A stretch of 51,441 nucleotides of DNA from a virus, in the IMG/VR virus record IMGVR_UViG_3300030399_000020, positions 1-51,441 of that record. One strand, given 5' to 3'. The position numbers and the translations under genes are program-made. Numbering within the stretch: position 1 is the stretch's first letter; every line of letters starts with the position of its first letter. Shown here in pieces: positions 45,192-51,441 of this stretch. Below the pieces are notes generated by a model. The model was given only the letters and a program-made list of their open reading frames with translations, ran no database searches and was not told the origin of the DNA.

Positions 45192-48100
45192 TTAGATGGA
45201 TATGGAGGCAACGTTTGAAAAATTCGAAGTGCCGTCCAGTGAGAACGCTTGGACGCGGAAGTAGTACGTTGACCCCGGTGCCAACTGGACGGTGATGCTT
45301 TGAATCGTGCCCGAACCTACGACCTGAAGCAGGGAGAAATTGATCCCATCCACGGAATACTGGACATTGTAGGAGGCAACGAGGTCTGGACGCTGCTGCG
45401 ACCAACTGATGGTGAGTATCGTAGTGTTCTGCGCGTTGAGCGAGGCCAATACCGTGACGTTGGTTGGCGCGAGCGGGTAGCCAGTGTACGGGCTGTTGGG
45501 ATTGAACAAAATTTCACCCGTATTCACGAACTGGTTTATCAATTTGGGTGCGTTCCATGTACCAATGATGACCCCATTAGCCAAGCTGATGAGGGTTTCA
45601 AATGTCTGTCCATCGTTCGTAGCGGTCGCAGTGCCCGTATCTGAGACAGCCAGCGTAACTACACCGAGTGATGGACCTTCGCTTATCGCCGCCGCGTTGT
45701 TGAACGTTATGGTGGTAACTGTGGAGGCTGAGCAGAGGAACACACCGTTGTTCTGAGGGTTTGTAAACCCTGTAACGAGTGCCATGAACCCGAAATAAGC
45801 ATTGTTAGCACCGCCAGTGATCGTTCCTGTATAGACGGCGCTATCGCCCGCTGAGGCGGCAACCGAGGTCAAATTCAAGGGTATTCCCGGGGCTGGTGGT
45901 ACTGGGTCGCAGGCAGTCGCCGTGGGGTAGACAATGGACGCTTGGAACCACTGACTTGTAGCCACGATGATTTGAACGCTGAGACCGTTCAAAGGTGAAG
46001 CAATCGGCGGCGAACCACGAGGGATGAGCCCGCTCAAAATCACATTGTCGCCAACCTTGAAATTGTTGGCACAGACCACCGTCAGGGTGTTATCGGCAAT
46101 CTCAATGTCCGTGATCGCTGCCTGTGCATTCAAGATGCTGCCGATCAGGATTTGACCCGACCGTAGACTTTCGACGCCTGCTGTACGGATAAACTGTACG
46201 TTATTGGCTCCGTACAATTGGTTCGATTCCGTGCTGATCTCCATCGTTCCCGTCGTCTGCAAGGTATCGTTCGCAACCTGTAGAAGCAGAACGCCATCGG
46301 GTCCGCCGAACATTAAGACGCGCTGGTTGGCATAGCTGTAGGTGCAGAGAATACGATTGAACGTGAAATCGGAAATGCTCGGCAGGCTGATCGTTGTGTC
46401 GGGATTGTCCGTGTAAATGAAAGTGGCTGTGGTGTAACGGAACACATTACCAGCATCGTCGAGCACCAACGTGTAGTCGTCCTCAGTGTGAACGGCGTCT
46501 ATAATCTGTGTCTGGTTGGGGGTGAGCAACTTCCGCAACAGGACCATGGGATTCTGACTGCTCAAATAGATGCCGCCGTACACGAGCACGGAGTATGGCG
46601 AGATCACGATGTAGCGGTCAGTACCATCATTCACCGAGTTCCGTTTGATGGCTTGGAGATCGTTGTAGAGGATCGAGATGTCCACGTTCCCCCACGTCCC
46701 CGCCTGATTACGCTGAGAAATGTTGCCCGAGTAAACGGATCGCGACAATTGAAGGGTGTCGATGAAGCATGTGAAATTATACGCAGCGACAGCAATCGTG
46801 AATTGAACGGTGATGGGGAGATTAACACCGTCGTTCACCGTAACGTCAAATATGAGGCTCTCACCCTGTATAGCTACGCCATTCGTCAGGAACTTGAACG
46901 TCGGTAGATTGGCGGCACCGACAATGGTGACTGGGGTGCCCGCTACCTGCACCCACGAGTAGGTGACAACATCGTCTGGATCAGTGATGCCCGAATATTC
47001 CACGGGGAACTGCGTCGTGGGGTCGGTGATCGTTAGCGGTGTGATGGTGATCTGGGTGTTTCGAGCGACCGTCACGGGCTCCACGAGGATGTAGCTTGGC
47101 GGCAAGCCAACGGCTTCCCATGCTGGGGTTGGAAACACTATCTCGGGTGGTGCGTTGTACGGCACTTCTACTGTAATCACGGAAAACTGGAACTGCGGGA
47201 TCGCATAACCAGTCACACTGATAACGGGGATCGGTGGTGGGCCGCTCGCTGGCACCGTAATGGTCTCAGCGGTCGAGATAGTCACTGCACCAGTGTTGGC
47301 AAGCGCCCTGCCTTCCAATGTACCGCCGCCAAGGGTGATACTCGAAACGGCGAGGATGTTACCCACGGTAACAGCACCCGGCCCGATGGATGTCCAAGAA
47401 CTTCCAGCAAGCCAAACCACGTTCGCAGCTTGTGCGCCGTTCGCAAGAGTAATTGTTCCTGCGATAGCTTGCGTGATGGTGCTTGCCGTCGCATAAAACA
47501 CGAACAGGGCGTCAGAATCCCCTTGGGCATCGAGAATGATTGGTGTGTCGATGGCAAGCGATGAACCACTCACGTACACACCTGCGTAGTAGGTGCCTGT
47601 TGGTGCACCGCCGCCAGACTGGGTTCCCATGTCCGCTGTGAGAAGTGTCTGCGTGGGGGTCAAGTTTTCGTAGTAAGAGATTGCCGTAGCCAGATCGGTC
47701 TGGTTCTGAGCGGTTGCTGTCACATAGGCCGCAGGCGATACAAACGTTCCCGGTGGGAATCCTGAAACCGAGTTAGTCGCGTATGAGCCAATGTTACCGC
47801 CCGCGATCACCGTGTTGCCCGTGTTCGTGATACCTGAGTACGCGAGGATGGCATAGCCTGCTGCCGATGCCAATTCCGTAGTGACTGGAGACGGTGGTGC
47901 TGGAGGCGTCGGCGGCGATGGTGGGCTACCCGATATGTCGCAGAGCGGCACCGCCGTGAAAGTCGTAGATGTTGATGCAACCACGTACCATACTTGGTCG
48001 TTCAGCGGCATGGCACTCGCTATGCCACATGCATTTTCTCCGCAAACTGGTAGTAGAACGGACGGACTAACGTTCCAAACCATGACCTCTTCGCCTATCG

Positions 48101-50330
48101 CCAGCGGCAAGGTTGGAATATCAACTGGTGGAGTCCCAACTGGGGTGTTCGTCACCGTGAACTCAACCAGCGGAGGGCAGTTGTTCAGTATTCGATAGCC
48201 CGTTACATTAAAAGGCGGGTGACGCTGTGTGATGAGATCGGGGTAAAGGTCTACCGCCGCGACTCCCACATTGAAAGTGCTGCAAGCTCCACCAATGGCG
48301 GGGCTAACTGTGAGGACGGAAGTGTCGCTGGGCGTCCAAGCTCCGCTGGGAACCAACGTCACAAATCCAGTCGAATCGTTGTCCGACCACCAATACTCGA
48401 TGGCATCCTGATCTGGGTCTACGGTTCCTGCCGCACTCAACGTGATGGGCTGACCGTATACTGGGGCTCCAGTATTGCGGTACACAAGTATCGGCGAGCA
48501 CGGAGGTAGGGGCGGCTCCAACGCAACGATGGGCGGCACGTTGAACAGCGAGACATACACGGGCAGGACGGAGCCGACATAGGTGTAGCTAACCTGAACG
48601 CCTGCGCCTACGTCCGCCAAATTGAACACGTACCGCCCGTTGGTGGGCTCGACCTGATACTGTCCTTGTGCGGGCGCTGTTTGAACTTCGACCAACGGCG
48701 TGCCAGTCTGCGAATAGATAACCCCCACGTTTTCCCAGAAGTTGGTGAATGGGGTATCGGAGAAATGATTTACCTGCACCACGCCTGAAGCTGGGATCGT
48801 CTGTGCTTCGTTGGTAACCGAGATGAGTTTTGCCGCTTCGCCGACAAAAGCCCACGTGGATGCATTGTCGAGAAGCGAGTTTGTCCCACGAAGCCACGTG
48901 AAGACCTGTTGGTTGTACCACCCTGCGGTGTTCGAGAGACCGAGTGCGGGGGAGACAGTTGCCACGAGGAGCGGGTATGCGGGCGCTGTTCCCTGCGCTG
49001 GGAGCGGGGTCACTAGATTGAATGGCTCCAGCAAATAGGCCAAGCTCACGGTGCCGAACTGCGTAACCGACAGGACTGCTTGAACAATCGAGCCGTTGAG
49101 CGAGGTGCCGTAAACGGGGCTAAAGAGCCACGGATTCCCAGCTTGCAGCGTACCGAGCATCACGTTCCCGATGAGACCCTCGGGGGTGGTGCTTTGATTC
49201 CAGAATGACCAGTTCAAATAGCGATTGCCGAATGCGTCAGCAATGACCGTCAGGCTATCGTCGGCGTAGCGAGCCGTGAACCCAAAGAGATTGGTCGCGG
49301 GAGCATCCCATGTCCCGGCTATGCGCTCAATGAAATTGATCGTGAACAACTGATCTTTGAAGGTGTAAACCTTCGGGTGCGCCCCGTAGTAAAGCTCGAT
49401 GTTTATTCCATCTGGGGTGACTAAACTCACGGCACTGAATGTGCTGCCTGAGCGGTCGGGAGAAGATGCGACGATGTAGAGCGAGCCCGGGACGTAATTG
49501 TCGTTTGTGTCCAATTCGAAGGCGATCAGGTTTTCGCCGGAGTAGTACAAAGTCGCCAACGCTGTTGGTGATGTCTCAGCAGCGGAGTAGTCGGGGTAGT
49601 TCGTGGTGTATGCCGCAGTGAATCCCGTTTGCGTGGCGGGGGAACCGAACATAACCACGCTCAGAACTTGCACCGTCAAACCGTTGAGGAACGTATTTCC
49701 ACCACTCAACCCCGCCAAGGTAACCAATTGACCGACCGAGAATGCGTTGTTGGCCGTAACTGTCAGTGTGGTTTCGGCAGGCGTCCCTGCGGTCGCGATC
49801 TGTACGGACGTGATCGGGGCTTGGAACAGGGGCGGGACTTCAGCCCCAATCATCGTAGCATCAACAACTGACACAGCGACAATGCGATGCCCATTATCGA
49901 GCACCACCATATCATACCCATCGCGTACCGCCGAGGCGGATGTCAAGGTGATCGGCCCAGAGAGGGTCTGGGCATTCGTGTCAAAAGTAAATTTAATCAG
50001 GTCTGAGTAGCGAGGATTGATCGCGTTGTTTTGCGCCCCGATAATGTGAAGCAGACCCGAGTTCGGGTCGTAGGCGACGACGGGATCGAAACCGCTGTTC
50101 GGTAGCGGAGGAGAGCCGTGAAAAGGGAAGGTGTATGTCGCCACGACAGTGAACGACGCGCCGGGGCCCGGAGCGGGCGGTACGGGGTCTGACTTGAAGA
50201 TAGCAAAGGAATTGTCCTGACGCACGTTGCTGACGACATAAAGCGTACCGTCAGCGACCTGTATAAACTGAGCCCCCCCAGTCAAAAGCTCCTTAGACCA
50301 CGAGACTTGATGATCCAATTGGGTAATCAT
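45192..50330 (-). CDS. Giant modular adhesion protein with DUF3494 and fibronectin III domains (1712 aa)
   Basis: Domain order from sequence: N-terminal ~480 residues beta-rich with possible propeller-type repeats; residues about 170-235 a module also in the 329-aa protein; a PKD/cadherin-like unit (GQPITLSAAGTVDPDQDAIEYWWSDND) near residue 620; a DUF3494 ice-binding-like domain at about residues 815-1025; further Ig-like units; residues about 1400-1600 the shared two-module block with the 329-aa protein; C-terminal fibronectin type III domain (PLAPTNVTVLASL...ISWSQ..., residues about 1612-1712). It has no signal peptide or membrane segment. Best read as a virion-attached or secreted adhesin. 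ATGA overlap with the GIY-YIG gene. Confidence 0.75.
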   Translation of the reverse strand: MITQLDHQVSWSKELLTGGAQFIQVADGTLYVVSNVRQDNSFAIFKSDPVPPAPGPGASFTVVATYTFPFHGSPPLPNSGFDPVVAYDPNSGLLHIIGAQNNAINPRYSDLIKFTFDTNAQTLSGPITLTSASAVRDGYDMVVLDNGHRIVAVSVVDATMIGAEVPPLFQAPITSVQIATAGTPAETTLTVTANNAFSVGQLVTLAGLSGGNTFLNGLTVQVLSVVMFGSPATQTGFTAAYTTNYPDYSAAETSPTALATLYYSGENLIAFELDTNDNYVPGSLYIVASSPDRSGSTFSAVSLVTPDGINIELYYGAHPKVYTFKDQLFTINFIERIAGTWDAPATNLFGFTARYADDSLTVIADAFGNRYLNWSFWNQSTTPEGLIGNVMLGTLQAGNPWLFSPVYGTSLNGSIVQAVLSVTQFGTVSLAYLLEPFNLVTPLPAQGTAPAYPLLVATVSPALGLSNTAGWYNQQVFTWLRGTNSLLDNASTWAFVGEAAKLISVTNEAQTIPASGVVQVNHFSDTPFTNFWENVGVIYSQTGTPLVEVQTAPAQGQYQVEPTNGRYVFNLADVGAGVQVSYTYVGSVLPVYVSLFNVPPIVALEPPLPPCSPILVYRNTGAPVYGQPITLSAAGTVDPDQDAIEYWWSDNDSTGFVTLVPSGAWTPSDTSVLTVSPAIGGACSTFNVGVAAVDLYPDLITQRHPPFNVTGYRILNNCPPLVEFTVTNTPVGTPPVDIPTLPLAIGEEVMVWNVSPSVLLPVCGENACGIASAMPLNDQVWYVVASTSTTFTAVPLCDISGSPPSPPTPPAPPSPVTTELASAAGYAILAYSGITNTGNTVIAGGNIGSYATNSVSGFPPGTFVSPAAYVTATAQNQTDLATAISYYENLTPTQTLLTADMGTQSGGGAPTGTYYAGVYVSGSSLAIDTPIILDAQGDSDALFVFYATASTITQAIAGTITLANGAQAANVVWLAGSSWTSIGPGAVTVGNILAVSSITLGGGTLEGRALANTGAVTISTAETITVPASGPPPIPVISVTGYAIPQFQFSVITVEVPYNAPPEIVFPTPAWEAVGLPPSYILVEPVTVARNTQITITPLTITDPTTQFPVEYSGITDPDDVVTYSWVQVAGTPVTIVGAANLPTFKFLTNGVAIQGESLIFDVTVNDGVNLPITVQFTIAVAAYNFTCFIDTLQLSRSVYSGNISQRNQAGTWGNVDISILYNDLQAIKRNSVNDGTDRYIVISPYSVLVYGGIYLSSQNPMVLLRKLLTPNQTQIIDAVHTEDDYTLVLDDAGNVFRYTTATFIYTDNPDTTISLPSISDFTFNRILCTYSYANQRVLMFGGPDGVLLLQVANDTLQTTGTMEISTESNQLYGANNVQFIRTAGVESLRSGQILIGSILNAQAAITDIEIADNTLTVVCANNFKVGDNVILSGLIPRGSPPIASPLNGLSVQIIVATSQWFQASIVYPTATACDPVPPAPGIPLNLTSVAASAGDSAVYTGTITGGANNAYFGFMALVTGFTNPQNNGVFLCSASTVTTITFNNAAAISEGPSLGVVTLAVSDTGTATATNDGQTFETLISLANGVIIGTWNAPKLINQFVNTGEILFNPNSPYTGYPLAPTNVTVLASLNAQNTTILTISWSQQRPDLVASYNVQYSVDGINFSLLQVVGSGTIQSITVQLAPGSTYYFRVQAFSLDGTSNFSNVASISI

Positions 50331-51241
50331 AGACTGCTCACCCCCGCTGTACGAGTCTTAGCTAGCTTCGCGGTAGTTTCCTTACGAATACAGCCGCAGC
50401 TTTTTGTAGCTAACTTCCTTAGACTCGCCCCGAGAACTACCTTTCTTGAACTACCACAGTCGCATTGAACGACCCACTGAGAACGTTTACCCGAGGAATT
50501 TTCTGAGCGAGCAACCACCACCAGCCTTCCAAACCTTTGTCCTATTGAAATTTTTGGGTGCTTTGGATGACAAGTGCCTTTACCACAACTCTTTGCATCT
50601 CCCGACAGCAAGGACTTTCTAATGACCACCTTCTCCGCGCCACAGTCACACTTGCAGAGCCATGCGCTATTTCGGTGGCGTCCGATACCTTTGAAAGCAA
50701 CAACTACTAGTTTGCCGAACCTTTTTCCAACCAAATCTAAAACAATTCCCCTGCAAACACCGCTGCCGCAACTTATGGTTTTGCCGCTTATCAAGCTAGT
50801 GCCCAACACCGTCATTTTCTTACCGCAGGCGCACTGCACGAGCCACGTAGACTGGCCCGAGGGGGATGACGGAAAGGGGCGTATGCCCGCAAACCCCAAA
50901 ACCGACAATTTCCCAAACGTCATTCCTACCAAGTTCAGTCGGCTTGGGATTGTGGCATTTATCCAGTCGAACCCACCTTCGCCGCCTTTCTTCAAGTTCA
51001 TACACAGCGGGTCGCTGACGTGGGCGTCAACGAGTTCCGCCTCCTTCTGGAATGCTGCTTTAGCGTCGGAGTAGACGAACAGAACATCTTTCCTGAAGCC
51101 CCCGATTCCGTATTTAGCGACGGCGTTCTTGAGGTATTTTCCTGACCCGAGGTAGGCGTCGTTCGGATCATCGGTTTTGTGGCAACCGATGTAGAATTTA
51201 CTGTTCTGGAGGTTCGTCGTCTTGTAAACGGTATGGAACAT
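50327..51241 (-). CDS. GIY-YIG endonuclease with three zinc-ribbon repeats (304 aa)
   Basis: N-terminal GIY-YIG-type domain (HTVYKTTNLQNSKFYIGCHKT, then KEAELVD with the conserved Glu). Residues about 110-300 carry three copies of a unit with GKRFGKLVVV, W-x-C-x-CDCG and SLLSG-x-x-SCG, as found in phage DNA-binding zinc ribbons. This gives DNA recognition by three ribbons and cleavage by GIY-YIG: a homing endonuclease design. Start taken at ATG 51241 (GGTAGGGA nine bases upstream); ATG 51250 is possible. Coupled by ATGA to the giant protein gene. Confidence 0.8.
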   Translation of the reverse strand: MFHTVYKTTNLQNSKFYIGCHKTDDPNDAYLGSGKYLKNAVAKYGIGGFRKDVLFVYSDAKAAFQKEAELVDAHVSDPLCMNLKKGGEGGFDWINATIPSRLNLVGMTFGKLSVLGFAGIRPFPSSPSGQSTWLVQCACGKKMTVLGTSLISGKTISCGSGVCRGIVLDLVGKRFGKLVVVAFKGIGRHRNSAWLCKCDCGAEKVVIRKSLLSGDAKSCGKGTCHPKHPKISIGQRFGRLVVVARSENSSGKRSQWVVQCDCGSSRKVVLGASLRKLATKSCGCIRKETTAKLAKTRTAGVSSL

Positions 51242-51441
51242 TGTGTGCATTCCCTACCAATAGTTTAGAAGTTGTTTTACCTCATCGCGGATGATGGAGG
51301 CAAAATACGGCGTAAAGTCCGTATTTTCAAGATTGTGTGTCGAGTGTGGTAAGCAAGTCGGTTGATCCCCTACCTAATACGGAGAAAAGCCGATTCTTTC
51401 TTTACATAGACGGTCACTCGTCTTCTCAACTTGAAGTTGGG
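51242..51441. promoter_or_regulatory. Upstream region with a hairpin and two promoter-like elements
   Basis: Minus strand: TCCGTATTAG at 51382-51374 is a GTATTA-type element; a hairpin AAAATACGG / CCGTATTTT with an eight-base loop lies at 51302-51327; GGTAGGGA then precedes the GIY-YIG start. If 51374-51379 is a promoter, the leader would be about 125 bases with the hairpin in it. An end-of-gene frame reaching the right edge is open in two phases (stops at 51370 and 51375), so a gene ending here is possible but undecided. The inverted repeat CAACTT-G-AAGTTG lies at 51426-51438. Confidence 0.45.

Noticed and set aside
51370-51441. C-terminal part of a gene entering from the right edge
   Set aside because: Two reading frames are open to the edge and neither has family features, so no gene is called.
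1-51441. tRNA, rRNA or integration-related genes
   Set aside because: No tRNA-like cloverleaf, rRNA signature, integrase or attachment site was recognised by eye; a dedicated tRNA scan would be decisive.

Overview
The window looks like part of a large double-stranded DNA bacteriophage genome. Evidence: densely packed small genes joined by ATGA, TAATG or GTGA overlaps, very large repetitive virion/adhesion proteins, phage-type replication genes (DnaX-like clamp loader, possible sliding clamp, TOPRIM primase-like protein, half of an SMC/SbcC-like ATPase), a Nudix hydrolase, an RNA ligase, a candidate endolysin, and seven HNH or GIY-YIG nuclease genes. I see no integrase, repressor, terminase, portal, capsid, tRNA, rRNA or CRISPR array, so packaging and head genes must lie outside. 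The host is not identifiable with confidence. A DUF5715-like peptidase and an Flp-type pilin are compatible with an Acidobacteriota-like soil host, but that is a weak inference.

Layout: 1-3682 (-) is an operon of small unknown genes read from a strong promoter at 3689-3694. 3946-16808 (+) holds the fibre/adhesin-like proteins, with a three-gene insert (membrane protein, GT2 glycosyltransferase, Cys-rich peptide) at 9762-10839. 16809-21297 (-) has two adjacent HNH nucleases, zinc-binding small proteins, a secreted M15/DUF5715-like peptidase and an endonuclease VII-type HNH gene. 21372-24079 (+) starts with a DUF6011-like protein, then an Flp-type pilin and small unknown or membrane proteins. 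24076-30662 (-) begins (at its 3' end) with a PTH2-type peptidyl-tRNA hydrolase and contains a hendecad-repeat helical protein, a membrane-anchored coiled-coil protein, an HNH/AP2 nuclease and, at its head, a 440-residue NusG-like protein. 30751-31604 (+) is a three-gene island. 31605-51241 (-) carries dnaX, many small genes, Nudix, RNA ligase, TOPRIM protein, SMC-like half, clamp-like protein, a 1712-residue modular adhesion protein and a GIY-YIG nuclease.

Two sequence themes link the regions. First, a GTATnAT -10-like element sits 5-6 bases before the start codon of ten genes, where the transcript would begin at or next to the ATG (leaderless mRNA). The same element lies 14-20 bases before six further genes that have a ribosome binding site. 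Second, the virion proteins share modules: ice-binding-like DUF3494 domains occur in two proteins on opposite strands, a C-terminal domain is shared by two fibre proteins, and a two-module block is shared by the 329- and 1712-residue proteins.

Most likely division of labour: the fibre proteins mediate attachment. DnaX, the clamp-like and TOPRIM proteins and the SMC-like half serve replication and recombination. The NusG-like protein may change host transcription elongation. RNA ligase, PTH2 and Nudix may maintain RNA, tRNA and nucleotide pools. Start sites were chosen by ribosome binding site, promoter position and gene overlap; functions named only from sequence patterns are marked as such.
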